Part shown: positions 41,299 through 50,980 of the stretch, in pieces
Layout of the letters: every line of letters starts with the position of its first letter
Position numbering within the stretch: the first letter of the stretch is position 1
From: Shewanella canadensis
GTDB lineage: Bacteria; Pseudomonadota; Gammaproteobacteria; Enterobacterales; Shewanellaceae
Direction of reading: 5' to 3'
Length of the DNA: 64,000 bases
Assembly: GCF_003966225.1 (NCBI RefSeq)
Contig: NZ_RXNU01000019.1
Span: 1 to 64,000 of the forward strand
Program-made: the position numbers and the translations under genes
Notes under the pieces: model-generated
Database searches by the model: none
The model's input: the letters and a program-made list of their open reading frames with translations, nothing else
Told to the model about the DNA's origin: nothing

Positions 41299-44200
41299 TG
41301 TCTTTTAGACTCAAAACGGTACTCGGTATTGCGCTAATCGAGGGCGTTTTACTGCTGCTATTGGTTTATACCAGTGTCGATTACTTAAGAAGCTCCAATG
41401 AAGCTGAAATTGAGAAACGAGCCGATTCAATTGTGACACTTTTTGCCGCGGCGACCAAAGATGCTGTGATCAGTACCGATGTATCCACCTTGCAAGTGTT
41501 AGCCAATGAGTTGCTCGAACATACTCAGGTCTTATATGTAAATATCTATGATAAAAACTCGCGCTTAGTTCGGGCTGGAGAGACTCCATCCGGAGCGTCA
41601 TCGACTGTAGCATCGAGTCGGGATCAAGGTTTATCCAGCGTCGATGATGGCGTGTTAGATGTCGAAGCAAATATCATGGAGTCTGGTTATATATTCGGAC
41701 GGGTTGAACTCGGTGTTGGTGTGAATGAGTTTGATCAATTCTTAGCGAGTGCGACGACCCGTTTCTTTTCCATTGCCGGGTTAGAGATGTTGTTGGTTGC
41801 GCTATTTTCATGGTTATTAGGGCACTATTTGACCCGTAATCTAACTGAACTTAAAACGGCTTCAAAACGTATTTTAAGCGGCGAGACAGGCATACAGATC
41901 CCTGTGACCGCAACCGATGAAATTGGTCAAACAACCCGTGCATTTAACCGGATGATTGAGAAGGTAGAGAAAAACAGGAGCGAGCTGGAGAGTGCAAACA
42001 CCCGTTTGGGTACGATTTTAGAGACGGCGGTAGATGGATTTATCATCGTCGATACCTCCGGGAACATCACCCAGGTAAACAGCGCCGTTTGTCGTCTGTT
42101 TGAGTATGAGCTTGATGAATTGATCGGTGAAAATGTCTCAATTTTTATGCCGATGCATGAAAGACATATGCATGATAGTTTCCTGGATAGGTTTATTCAG
42201 TCCGGCCGAGACGCTAAAAAAGGGAGAGAGCTTACTGCGCAAAAAAGGAGTGGCAAACTATTTCCAATTGAGCTGTCTATCTCCAAGATGGCCATCGAGA
42301 ATGAAACCATGTTGTTGGGACTGGTAAAAGACCTGAGTGATATAAAGCGTAAAGAGGTAGCAGCGCTTCGCACCGAGACCATCTTGTTGGCAACCCTGGA
42401 AGCCAGTCAGGATGCGCTTATCACCATAGATATCACCGGCAGAATTCAAGAGTTTAATGATGCAGCCTGTAAGTTATTCGGACATCAGCGTGAACAGGCT
42501 TTAGGTGAGCTCCTCGAAGACTTGATTTTTGTCGATATTGAAAGGAAAACCTTTAAACAAGGCATGCAGCTGTTCAGACAAACGGGTGAGGGGCCAGCTA
42601 TAAAGAAAAGCATTGAGATGATGTCAATCAAGCGTGATGGCAGCTCATTTCCTGTTGAGATGAAGATGATCCCGGTACAGCTTGGAGAGGAGATCTTACT
42701 GACCGCCTTTTTGCATGATATTTCGAAGAGAATTGAATATGAAACTCAGTTAAAACAGGCAAAAGATCAAGCCGAGTCGGGGAGTAAGGCCAAGTCGAGG
42801 TTTCTGGCAACCATGAGTCATGAGATCCGCTCTCCACTCAATGCGGTATTGGGCAGTGTCGAGCTCATGTTGGATTCGAGATTGAATAAAGAGCAACGCA
42901 TTTATGCCCATACAGCAAAAGAAGCAGGGACCGCTCTACTCAGCACCATTAATGATATTTTAGACTTTTCAAAAATTGAAGCCGGGCAGATGATGTTGGA
43001 GAGTGTGAGTTTTTCGCCTGCCAAGATAGTGGCTCAAGTGTTGAGAATATTAGCGCCTAATGCCCATGAGAAGGGCGTTAATCTCGTATGTTTCATCAAT
43101 CGGAATGTGCCTGAACTTGTCAAAGGAGACGGGCAACGGTTACGTCAGGTGATACATAATCTGGTTGATAATGCGATAAAGTTTTCGAGTGGGGGCTGTG
43201 TTTCGGTAGAGATGTGGATCCCCGATAGCCATCACGAAGAGGTGCAGCTGTATTGTACCGTCACCGATGAGGGTATTGGGGTAAGCATGGCGGCTCAAAA
43301 GAAACTGTTTAAAGAGTTCAGCCAGGTTCACGATCAACATAACACTAACTACAAGGGTAGCGGGCTTGGCTTAGCTATCTGCGCTGAGCTGATTGAGATG
43401 ATGGGAGGGAAAATTGAACTAAGCAGCCGATTGGGGCATGGAAGCAGCTTTAGATTCGATGTGTTGTTAAGGCTTGAGGAGCGACAATTAACCCCTCTTA
43501 CTCACTTGCCTGCGCATGCCAGAGTACTATTGGTTCACCCCGATAAGACCTTTTCCCATCTGGTCAGAAAGCAGTATAGCCAGTATGGCGTGAGTAGCGT
43601 TAATGTCAGTCGGGTTACCGATATCTTGAGTTCTAAAGAGGTTAAGGGACGCTTTAATCTTATCTTGATCGATGACACCGGCTTATCTGAATTAAGTATT
43701 AAATTAACCAGCCTCCTAAAGCGAGATTTTTTATTCGAAGGGGGGCTAATCGCAGTATTAATGTCAGAGCTAAGGCCTGAAATGTCTGGCTTAGTGTCAG
43801 AGATAGGGCTGGAGCAGGTGATAAATAAGCCATTGAGCCGGGAGATGATGCTAGGGTTATTGAATGGTGATGATGTTAACCATGAAGAGAAGCCAGAAGC
43901 AGAACTCTTGCTTCCGGAACTTACACCCAAGAATAAATTACTTCTTCTGGCCGAAGATAGCCCATCGAATCAAATCGTTGCCGGGGCCATGTTGACAAAA
44001 TCTGGTTTCGAAGTGGAATATGCTAATAATGGGATTGAGGCCATGAATATGGCAGCCCTTAAAAATTATGGCTTGATATTGATGGATATGCGGATGCCGG
44101 AGATGGATGGCGTTGAAGCGACTGAAAATATTCTACTGCATCAACCTGATACTATTATTTTGGCTATGACGGCTAATGTTCAGCAGGAGGATATTGAAAA

Positions 44201-44807
44201 CTGCTTGTCGGCTGGGATGAAAGACTTTGTGCCTAAGCCTGTTAATAAGGTTGATTTAGTGCGAGTTATCAATAAGTGGTTGCCGGAAGTTCGTAGTATC
44301 GGTGGTGAAACTCTTGAAGTGCAAACTAAAATTAGCCCGGAAAGTTGTGAAGCCGGGGGGCTCGAATTACACTTGGATAACGACGCTTCAAATGGAGTGG
44401 TAATGGAACTAAAAATAGAAAGTGGTAAGTGTGAGAATGGTGCAAACTCCGAGGAGCTAAGCTTGGAGAGACTATTTGATGAATCTGTACTTGCTGAGCT
44501 CACCGATGCGTTAGGTATAGAGTCCTTGAAAGGGATGTTTAGTGTCTACCTTCAAGAAACTCACGAAAGGTTGGATACACTTAACGCTTTAATGCAGACG
44601 ATGGATTTTATCGAAATAGATAATCAGGCGCATACCTTAAAAAGTAGTTCCGGCAGTTTTGGCGCTCAGGCCCTGTATGAGGTTGCAAAAAGCCTTGAGA
44701 AAAGCGCCCGAGAGCAAGATGAAAAAGAAGTTGAGTCATATATGACTGAAGTTCAACAAGTAGGGCTACAAACTATTAAGGCCTTCAAAGCGCGTTTTGC
44801 GGCTTGA
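41298..44807 (+). CDS. Hybrid sensor histidine kinase (HAMP, two PAS, HisKA, HATPase, two receivers, HPt)
   Basis: 1169 residues, GTG start. Two membrane segments (about 7-28 and 153-175) enclose a roughly 125-residue periplasmic domain. HAMP about 177-230; PAS near 235-350 (TRLGTILETAVDGFIIVDTS) and 360-480 (EASQDALITIDITG). HisKA with His508 in FLATMSHEIRSPLNAV; HATPase boxes VIHNLVDNAIKFSSGG, VTDEGIGVS and GSGLGLAICAELIEMMGGKI. A degenerate receiver (about 730-840, LILIDDTGL) is followed by a full one with Asp930 (GLILMDMRMPEMDG). The HPt carries His1112 (HTLKSSSGSFGA). It likely feeds the sigma54 regulator encoded next and perhaps the PP2C regulator. The layout resembles SypF/RscS of the syp system. 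Confidence 0.93.
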   Translation: MSFRLKTVLGIALIEGVLLLLLVYTSVDYLRSSNEAEIEKRADSIVTLFAAATKDAVISTDVSTLQVLANELLEHTQVLYVNIYDKNSRLVRAGETPSGASSTVASSRDQGLSSVDDGVLDVEANIMESGYIFGRVELGVGVNEFDQFLASATTRFFSIAGLEMLLVALFSWLLGHYLTRNLTELKTASKRILSGETGIQIPVTATDEIGQTTRAFNRMIEKVEKNRSELESANTRLGTILETAVDGFIIVDTSGNITQVNSAVCRLFEYELDELIGENVSIFMPMHERHMHDSFLDRFIQSGRDAKKGRELTAQKRSGKLFPIELSISKMAIENETMLLGLVKDLSDIKRKEVAALRTETILLATLEASQDALITIDITGRIQEFNDAACKLFGHQREQALGELLEDLIFVDIERKTFKQGMQLFRQTGEGPAIKKSIEMMSIKRDGSSFPVEMKMIPVQLGEEILLTAFLHDISKRIEYETQLKQAKDQAESGSKAKSRFLATMSHEIRSPLNAVLGSVELMLDSRLNKEQRIYAHTAKEAGTALLSTINDILDFSKIEAGQMMLESVSFSPAKIVAQVLRILAPNAHEKGVNLVCFINRNVPELVKGDGQRLRQVIHNLVDNAIKFSSGGCVSVEMWIPDSHHEEVQLYCTVTDEGIGVSMAAQKKLFKEFSQVHDQHNTNYKGSGLGLAICAELIEMMGGKIELSSRLGHGSSFRFDVLLRLEERQLTPLTHLPAHARVLLVHPDKTFSHLVRKQYSQYGVSSVNVSRVTDILSSKEVKGRFNLILIDDTGLSELSIKLTSLLKRDFLFEGGLIAVLMSELRPEMSGLVSEIGLEQVINKPLSREMMLGLLNGDDVNHEEKPEAELLLPELTPKNKLLLLAEDSPSNQIVAGAMLTKSGFEVEYANNGIEAMNMAALKNYGLILMDMRMPEMDGVEATENILLHQPDTIILAMTANVQQEDIENCLSAGMKDFVPKPVNKVDLVRVINKWLPEVRSIGGETLEVQTKISPESCEAGGLELHLDNDASNGVVMELKIESGKCENGANSEELSLERLFDESVLAELTDALGIESLKGMFSVYLQETHERLDTLNALMQTMDFIEIDNQAHTLKSSSGSFGAQALYEVAKSLEKSAREQDEKEVESYMTEVQQVGLQTIKAFKARFAA

Positions 44808-44864
44808 ACTCTCCCTCATTAGTCGACAGGTTCAGAACCTGAGCATTCGAATTTTTATTTAAGG

Positions 44865-46379
44865 ATGGCGTTAAATATGGAAATTAATCAGTCTTTTACC
44901 GCTTTACTTGTTGAAGACAGCATGTCATTGGGTGCGCTGTATACCGAGTATCTACGCGCTGAAGGCGCGAAGGTCACCCATGTCAACCATGGGGAAGATG
45001 CACTAACCGAGTTAGCACAGTGGCAGCCCGATCTATTAGTGTTAGACATCAAGTTACCCGATATGTCGGGTATGGATATCCTGCAAAAAGTCCAAACCAG
45101 CTATCCAGGTATCACGGTTATCATGATAACGGCCCACGGAACGATAGACTTAGCGGTTGAGTCGATGAAGTCAGGGGCGTTCGATTTCTTAGTTAAACCC
45201 TTCGATGCCAAGCGACTCTCTATTACGGTTCGAAATGCGTTAAAACAGCGCCAGCTTGTTAATCTGGTGGAAAGGTACGAGCAAAGTCTACCCAAAGAAA
45301 ATTATATGGGGTTTGTGGGGGAGTCTCTCGCCATGCAGACCGTATATAAAACCATAGACTGTGTCGCTAATAGTAAGGCTTCAGTTTTCATCGTCGGGGA
45401 AAGTGGGACGGGTAAAGAAGTTTGCGCTCATGCGATTCATCATGCGGGGAATCGAAGCGAGAAACCTTTCGTTGCGCTCAATTGTGCTTCAATCCCAAAA
45501 GATCTTATCGAGAGTGAAATATTTGGCCACACTAAAGGGGCGTTCACGGGGGCGGTGGCAAATAGAGAGGGAGCGGCGAGCCGCGCCAACCGAGGCACGC
45601 TATTTCTCGATGAAATTTGTGAGATGGATCTGGAGTTACAAAGTAAATTACTGCGATTTATTCAGACCGGCGTTTTTCAAAAGGTCGGGGGGACGAAGGA
45701 GGAGAAGGTCGATGTGCGCTTTGTGAGTGCGACAAACCGAGTCCCGTGGGAGGAGGTAAAGCATGGACGTTTTAGAGAAGATCTCTTCTACCGACTTCAT
45801 GTTATTCCTATCGAACTTCCGCCGCTTCGAATGAGGGGGAAAGATGTTCTGTTGTTGGCAAATAAACTTCTTAAAGAGTACAACCGTGAGGAGGGGAAGC
45901 AGTTTAAAAGTTTTACTGCAGAGGCCAAAAAGTTACTTCAAAGCTATGATTGGCCAGGGAATGTACGTCAGTTACAAAATGTGATTAGACAGGTGGTCGT
46001 GCTTAACTCTTCCGATATTGTTGAGGCGTCGATGTTACCCTCGTTATTTACATCAGGCCCAGGCAATAGTCAGGCCTCAATTAAGCCAGTTATCGCTATC
46101 GCGAGTGCTAATCAGCCTTCGACACTTAATCGCCATGAGTCACTCGTTATAGACGAGCAGGCCGGAAGCCAAAATCTGCAATCATCAGACTCAGAAGCAG
46201 ATAAACCAGAGGCGATCATTCCTTTATGGCTGTCAGAGAAGCAGACGATTGAGGCTGCCATAGAGCAATGTGGCGGTAATGTGCCTAAGGCCGCAGCACT
46301 GTTAGATATCAGTGCCTCGACGATTTATCGAAAGCGTCAAGGGTGGGATGAATTACAAGGCGCGGTTGCTGAAAACTAG
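44865..46379 (+). CDS. NtrC-family sigma54-dependent response regulator (SypG-like)
   Basis: 504 residues; ATG 44877 is another possible start. Receiver with phospho-Asp61 in LLVLDIKLPDMSGMDILQKV and VKPFDAK. AAA+ domain about 145-370: Walker A GESGTGKEVCAHAIHHAG, the sigma54-contact loop GAFTGAV, GTLFLDEICEMDLELQSKLL, and SYDWPGNVRQLQNVIRQVV. C-terminal Fis-type helix-turn-helix ends it (IEAAIEQCGGNVPKAAALLD, ISASTIYRKRQGW). It should activate -24/-12 promoters such as those at 40130 and 40314. The linker (about 385-450) is long and Ser-rich. Confidence 0.94.
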   Translation: MALNMEINQSFTALLVEDSMSLGALYTEYLRAEGAKVTHVNHGEDALTELAQWQPDLLVLDIKLPDMSGMDILQKVQTSYPGITVIMITAHGTIDLAVESMKSGAFDFLVKPFDAKRLSITVRNALKQRQLVNLVERYEQSLPKENYMGFVGESLAMQTVYKTIDCVANSKASVFIVGESGTGKEVCAHAIHHAGNRSEKPFVALNCASIPKDLIESEIFGHTKGAFTGAVANREGAASRANRGTLFLDEICEMDLELQSKLLRFIQTGVFQKVGGTKEEKVDVRFVSATNRVPWEEVKHGRFREDLFYRLHVIPIELPPLRMRGKDVLLLANKLLKEYNREEGKQFKSFTAEAKKLLQSYDWPGNVRQLQNVIRQVVVLNSSDIVEASMLPSLFTSGPGNSQASIKPVIAIASANQPSTLNRHESLVIDEQAGSQNLQSSDSEADKPEAIIPLWLSEKQTIEAAIEQCGGNVPKAAALLDISASTIYRKRQGWDELQGAVAEN

Positions 46380-46492
46380 GCTAAGTGACTATTCTGAAAA
46401 TTAGGTTAAGTGTCTATTAGTCTAAGTAGATAGAAAGGCGTAGAATCTCAGACTCTGATATTTTCTCTGTAAAGACATTAAGAAGAGTCATT

Positions 46493-47233
46493 ATGAAGTA
46501 CCTTGTAGACACTCATGCCCACACCATTGCCTCTACTCATGCCTATAGTACGGTTCATGATTACATCGCTGTAGCCAAACAGAAAGGGCTTAAGTTATTT
46601 GCAATAACCGATCATGGCCCGGATATGGCCGATGCCCCCCATTTCTGGCATTTTGTTAATTTAAGAGTACTGCCCAGAATCGTAGATGGGGTGGGGATAT
46701 TAAGAGGTATCGAGGCGAATATTAAGAATGATTCGGGAGAAATTGACTACTTTGGGGATTATCTGCAAGAGTTAGATATCGTGCTTGCAGGTTTTCATGA
46801 ACCCGTGTTTCCCCCTTCAGATAAACAGACTCATACCCAAGCACTGATCAATACCATCGAGAGTGGTAATGTCGATATTATCACTCATCCGGGGAACCCC
46901 GCTTACCCCATAGATATCACGGCTGTATCAGCCGCCGCGGCCAGATGCCATGTGGCACTTGAAATCAATAACTCGTCGTTTGAAATGTCCCGAAAAGGCA
47001 GTGAAGCTAACTGTGTAGCAATAGCGAAAGCCGTTCGCGATGCGGGAGGGTTATTAGTGATGGGCTCAGATTCTCACGTCGCCTTCAGTTTAGGCGAGTT
47101 CTCGCAGGCTTTGGCTATCATAAAGGAAGCTGAATTTCCCGAAGAGCGATTGTTAAATAGAAGTCCGGAGGCGCTGCTCGCATTTCTCTCTAAAAGAGGG
47201 CACAAGACTCTGGATGATTTTGCTGAGCTTTAA
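46493..47233 (+). CDS. PHP-domain phosphatase (YcdX-like)
   Basis: 246 residues. PHP metal-binding motifs: DTHAHTIASTHAYSTVHDYI, FAITDHGPDMADAPH, GIEANIK, GFHEPVF, ITHPGNP and MGSDSHVAFSLGE, in the family order. These enzymes bind three zinc ions and release phosphate from small substrates. The E. coli relative is linked to swarming. No direct link to the polysaccharide genes is visible. AAGAAGAG lies before the ATG. Confidence 0.9.
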   Translation: MKYLVDTHAHTIASTHAYSTVHDYIAVAKQKGLKLFAITDHGPDMADAPHFWHFVNLRVLPRIVDGVGILRGIEANIKNDSGEIDYFGDYLQELDIVLAGFHEPVFPPSDKQTHTQALINTIESGNVDIITHPGNPAYPIDITAVSAAAARCHVALEINNSSFEMSRKGSEANCVAIAKAVRDAGGLLVMGSDSHVAFSLGEFSQALAIIKEAEFPEERLLNRSPEALLAFLSKRGHKTLDDFAEL

Positions 47234-47295
47234 TTTAATAGAAGGTGCTAGATTAATTAAGAGCCCAGGAGCTAGGTCCTAGGCCCTTCTACAGG

Positions 47296-48759
47296 TTAAA
47301 AACTTCTTTCCCAACCCGCGTATACCGTGCTATCCCAGTCGTTGCCACCGGTCGTCTTATATTGGCTATAGCCCAGAGTGCCACCCAGTTTCAAGGTTCC
47401 TTGGTAGAAAGGACGGTGATAGCTGGTGTCAAACTGATACATCTGCTCATACTCGCCTGGCGAAACCGGGTTTCCGCCGGGAGATGCGACATCGCTACCG
47501 TCAATATTGAGCTTTAACCATCTCAGCTTGTTGGTGATGTTCTGACCGCCTCCCAGTTGAGTGATCCCACCGATAACTAAAGTTCGGGAGTCATTGTCAT
47601 AGGTGCTGCCCAAGCTCTTACCATAGTAACGATAACCATCTTTGTAGAAGCCATGCTCATACATGCAGTTATATACCTTGTCGCTAGCTCCACATGAGGC
47701 CGTGGTATCTGCATACTCGACAAAGACACGAGTATTGATGTCACTCAACACAAAATCGATACCGCCCATATTGGATGCGTTAATGAGTTTGTGCTTTTCA
47801 GTATGATAATCTTCATGAGTACGCTCATAGTAGATCCCATACGGGATCCCGAAAGCGGTATCTGACCAACGGAAATCATAGCCAGCTAACATGTTCTCCT
47901 GACCGTTTTCCAGGTCACCTTCGACTCCGCCGCCATTAAATAGTCCATCCCACCAGTCGCCTAAGCTATTACCGTAGCCTTCGCCGCCCCACTGCATGGT
48001 CCATGAAAAGCCGACCTCGAGCTTAGATATTGGACGCAAGGTTCCGCGAGCGCCCCAATGTTTGGCCTCGGGGACATAGCGGTCACTCTCCATCTGGCTG
48101 AAGCTGGTGGTAAAGGTCCAGGGACCTGCCCAGTTAAGCCATGGTGTTTCGAAAGCCTGGCTGTTATTTCGGCTTAGGGTGATGCCTGGCATGGGGCGAG
48201 CGTTCGTGGTTTGTATTAATCCCGTATCCCAGCCCGGTCCCCAGAATTTTTGTTGTGCACCAGCGCTGACTATCCAGTTGCCTAGCATGACGGCCGCAAA
48301 GCTGTTATCTAATCTTGCGCTGTTACCGTCGATAGGGTCATAGTGGTAACTGGCTGAGACGCGTCCACTGAACCAGTCTTTAGTGACCTCAGCATTTACA
48401 GTCGTTTCCGCCTTGTCGCGGTAGTCCTGGCCAAAACCAATAAAGCGCGCTGTATCTGTGGCCGCTGCGATCTCTACCTTGCTGTTGAAGCTTTGATGGT
48501 CATGTTGGTAGGCGTTCATGACTCTTTCAAATGCCATCGCCTGGTTTTTTGGTAATTGGCTGATATCAGCCTTATCCATATCTTGCTTTAAACCTGCCCA
48601 CATCAATGGGTAGGTAGTGATAGGCTGCACGATAACACCGGTATCGGAAAGCAGCTGTATATCAGCCCTTAACGCTAAGTCATCGGGCTCAACCCACCAC
48701 GCAGCTTGCACCGAGCTGCAACTTAATAGTAATAATCCAGATAGTATCTTGAATTTCAT
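47296..48759 (-). CDS. Wzi-family capsule assembly outer-membrane protein
   Basis: 487 residues from ATG 48759 (AAGGGAT upstream). Signal FKILSGLLLLSCSSVQA. The mature protein starts AWWVEPDDLALRADIQLLSD and contains the family segments GNWIVSAGAQQKFWGPGWDT and SLILSRNNSQAFETP-like (ITLSRNNSQAFETPWLNWAG), then alternating beta strands ending in an aromatic residue (SF). It is an 18-stranded lectin-like barrel in Wzi proteins and holds capsule at the surface. It lies 7 kb from the polymer genes and on the same strand. Its use by the locus is inferred. Confidence 0.88.
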   Translation of the reverse strand: MKFKILSGLLLLSCSSVQAAWWVEPDDLALRADIQLLSDTGVIVQPITTYPLMWAGLKQDMDKADISQLPKNQAMAFERVMNAYQHDHQSFNSKVEIAAATDTARFIGFGQDYRDKAETTVNAEVTKDWFSGRVSASYHYDPIDGNSARLDNSFAAVMLGNWIVSAGAQQKFWGPGWDTGLIQTTNARPMPGITLSRNNSQAFETPWLNWAGPWTFTTSFSQMESDRYVPEAKHWGARGTLRPISKLEVGFSWTMQWGGEGYGNSLGDWWDGLFNGGGVEGDLENGQENMLAGYDFRWSDTAFGIPYGIYYERTHEDYHTEKHKLINASNMGGIDFVLSDINTRVFVEYADTTASCGASDKVYNCMYEHGFYKDGYRYYGKSLGSTYDNDSRTLVIGGITQLGGGQNITNKLRWLKLNIDGSDVASPGGNPVSPGEYEQMYQFDTSYHRPFYQGTLKLGGTLGYSQYKTTGGNDWDSTVYAGWERSF

Positions 48760-49145
48760 TGCGATCCCTTGTTTCATTGTGATCCCTTATGTCATTGCCC
48801 GGCATCTTAAGTGATTTGAGCGGAGGGTAAAAGAGGCTATGAATAATTTAACCAAGCATCATGGTTTTCATGCTCTGAGATGAACAGTTGTAACCGCGGC
48901 GTTTTTTTCTTGTTGTTAATGTGAGTTGTTGTTGCTGTATTGAGGTTGTTGTTTGAGGGGAGAGAATGGTTTGCCGAAAAGGATAAAACGTATTGATATG
49001 TTGAGAGCATAGAACTATGGACAGAATTTTTATTAAAGGGTTGAAAACAAATACAGTTCAACCGAGATTGCTTTAATTACATAGCCTACTGACTTAATAT
49101 TCTTAAGTCAGAATAAAATTAGAAAATATGAGTGGAGTAGAGCCG
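48760..49145. promoter_or_regulatory. Divergent leader between the Wzi-like gene and mak
   Basis: About 385 bases, AT-rich, with no gene. Promoters for both genes should lie here, but no named site was found. Confidence 0.3.
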
Positions 49146-50036
49146 ATGTTACGAATAGGCGTAGATCTTGGTGGAACAAAAATAGAAGTTGTTGCTTTAG
49201 ATGGTGAAGGGAAAGAGCTTTTTCGTAAACGTATCCCTACTCCAAGAGAATATATTGCCACACTGAATGCCATCGAAAGTTTAGTAAATGACGCAGAGTC
49301 GACATTAGGGCAGAAGGGAAGCGTAGGTGTGGGTATCCCAGGTGTAATTTCACCATTTTCGGGGTTAGTAAAAAATGCCAACTCGACCTGGATTAATGGT
49401 CAGCCACTCGATATCGATCTGGGTGAACGGTTAGGGCGAGAGGTCAGGGTTGCCAACGATGCAAACTGTTTTGCTGTATCCGAAGCGATAGATGGCTCAG
49501 CGGCGGGTAAAGGAGTGGTATTTGGCGTGATCATAGGTACAGGTTGCGGCGCCGGTGTAGCGATTAATGGCAAGGTACATGGTGGCGGTAATGGCATCGG
49601 TGGTGAGTGGGGCCATAACCCACTGCCGTGGATGACGAAGGATGAGTTTAATACGACCTCCTGTTTTTGTGGCAATAAAGACTGTATCGAGACGTTTATC
49701 TCGGGAACCGGGTTCGTGAGAGACTTTAAGGCCGCGGGCGGAAATGCCATCAGTGGCATTGAAATTGCCGCATTAATGGAGAGCGGCGATAGGCTGGCAA
49801 AGGCTGCATTCGAACGATACATGGATAGACTGGCACGCTCATTGGCCCATGTGATTAATATACTCGATCCGGACGTCATCGTATTGGGCGGTGGCGTATC
49901 TAATATCGACGTTATCTACCCTCTGCTTCCCGATCTGTTGCCCAAATATGTGTTGGGCAGAGAGTGCCGCACGCCTGTAGTAAAGAATATCTATGGTGGC
50001 TCATCGGGCGTTCGTGGCGCCGCCTGGTTGTGGTGA
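49146..50036 (+). CDS. mak: Fructokinase, ROK family
   Basis: 296 residues from ATG 49146 (GGAG 9 bases upstream). ATP motif MLRIGVDLGGTKIEVVALDG; GVGIPGVISPFSGLVKNANS, VANDANCFAVSEAIDGSAAG, GVIIGTGCGAGVAING, zinc-site segment GEWGHNPLPW with CFCGNKDCIETFISGTG, and LDPDVIVLGGGVSN. The pattern follows E. coli Mak closely along its whole length. It phosphorylates fructose, and perhaps other hexoses, to the 6-phosphate. It stands alone between Wzi-like and ElyC-like genes. Confidence 0.93.
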   Translation: MLRIGVDLGGTKIEVVALDGEGKELFRKRIPTPREYIATLNAIESLVNDAESTLGQKGSVGVGIPGVISPFSGLVKNANSTWINGQPLDIDLGERLGREVRVANDANCFAVSEAIDGSAAGKGVVFGVIIGTGCGAGVAINGKVHGGGNGIGGEWGHNPLPWMTKDEFNTTSCFCGNKDCIETFISGTGFVRDFKAAGGNAISGIEIAALMESGDRLAKAAFERYMDRLARSLAHVINILDPDVIVLGGGVSNIDVIYPLLPDLLPKYVLGRECRTPVVKNIYGGSSGVRGAAWLW

Positions 50037-50211
50037 ACCCGCAGTCTTTACGATCAGAAGCGTTAGGCGACTTATCGTGACCTAAATCGTGTCGCTGAGC
50101 CAAGGTCGAATTTGGAATCGGCGACAAATAAAGGGCTCAGTAATGATGATAATGGGTCGAATGATTGTGCTAGACTAGCCAGGGATAATCTTAAAATGGA
50201 CTTTGATTGCG

Positions 50212-50967
50212 ATGTTTTGGCTTAAAAAAATAATTTCTCAGCTCTTTATGCCAGTGCCTCTATTGGTGCTATTACTGTTACTTGCGCTCGTGATATTACG
50301 CAACAGGAAGTTGGTTCGTTCAATTCTATCCGTTTCTATTGTGTTACTGGTATTTCTCAGTAGTACGCCGGGCAGTAATCTATTGAGTTCCCCGCTCGAG
50401 AGTCAATATCCGGTAAATAGTCGTCCTATCGCCGATGGCTGTTTGGTTATGGTTCTGGGCAGTGGTCATGATGAGTCGATATCGGGAACGGCCATTCAGC
50501 AGCTTTCATCTACGGCTCTTGCCAGGTTAAGCGAAGGGATGCGACAGTTTAATCTTGGCAGAGACTGTAAATTGGTGTTTAGTGGTTGGAATGGCAGTAC
50601 CGGCTTACGTTCTCATGCTGAGGTGATGGCCGCTGCTGCAATTGAACTCGGTATCCCTAAAAACCGTATTATCACCTTCCCGCTGGCAAAGGACACCATT
50701 GAAGAAGCACAATTTATGAAATGGGAAATCGGTAATGTTCCCTTTAGATTAGTGACTTCAGCCAGCCATATGCCCAGATCTATGTCGACATTTGCAAATA
50801 TTGGGCTAACGCCACAAGCGGCTCCGACAGATTTTATCACCAGAGAAGGCTATTGGTGGCAATTAGATGCACATAACTTGTGGTCTTCTCAAAGAGCGAT
50901 ACATGAATATGTTGGCCAGCTTTGGTTTCAGATTAAACATCAAAGTGAGATAGGTCTATCCAATTAA
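50212..50967 (+). CDS. DUF218/ElyC-like envelope protein
   Basis: 251 residues from ATG 50212. Two N-terminal membrane segments (PVPLLVLLLLLALVILRNRK and SILSVSIVLLVFLSS) are followed by a periplasmic DUF218 domain: GCLVMVLGSGHDE, LARLSEGMRQFNLGRDCKLV, FSGWNG, SHAEVMAAAAIELGIPKNRI, DTIEEAQFM and VTSASHMPRSMSTFAN. The related E. coli ElyC is needed for peptidoglycan and lipid carrier balance. It is followed 14 bases later by the DUF2982 gene, probably in one operon. Confidence 0.88.
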   Translation: MFWLKKIISQLFMPVPLLVLLLLLALVILRNRKLVRSILSVSIVLLVFLSSTPGSNLLSSPLESQYPVNSRPIADGCLVMVLGSGHDESISGTAIQQLSSTALARLSEGMRQFNLGRDCKLVFSGWNGSTGLRSHAEVMAAAAIELGIPKNRIITFPLAKDTIEEAQFMKWEIGNVPFRLVTSASHMPRSMSTFANIGLTPQAAPTDFITREGYWWQLDAHNLWSSQRAIHEYVGQLWFQIKHQSEIGLSN

Positions 50968-50980
50968 AGCACTAAGGTAG

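Noticed and set aside
49400..49879. 159-codon minus-strand ORF opposite mak
   Set aside because: Ser/Pro/Thr-rich mirror frame of a conserved ROK kinase.
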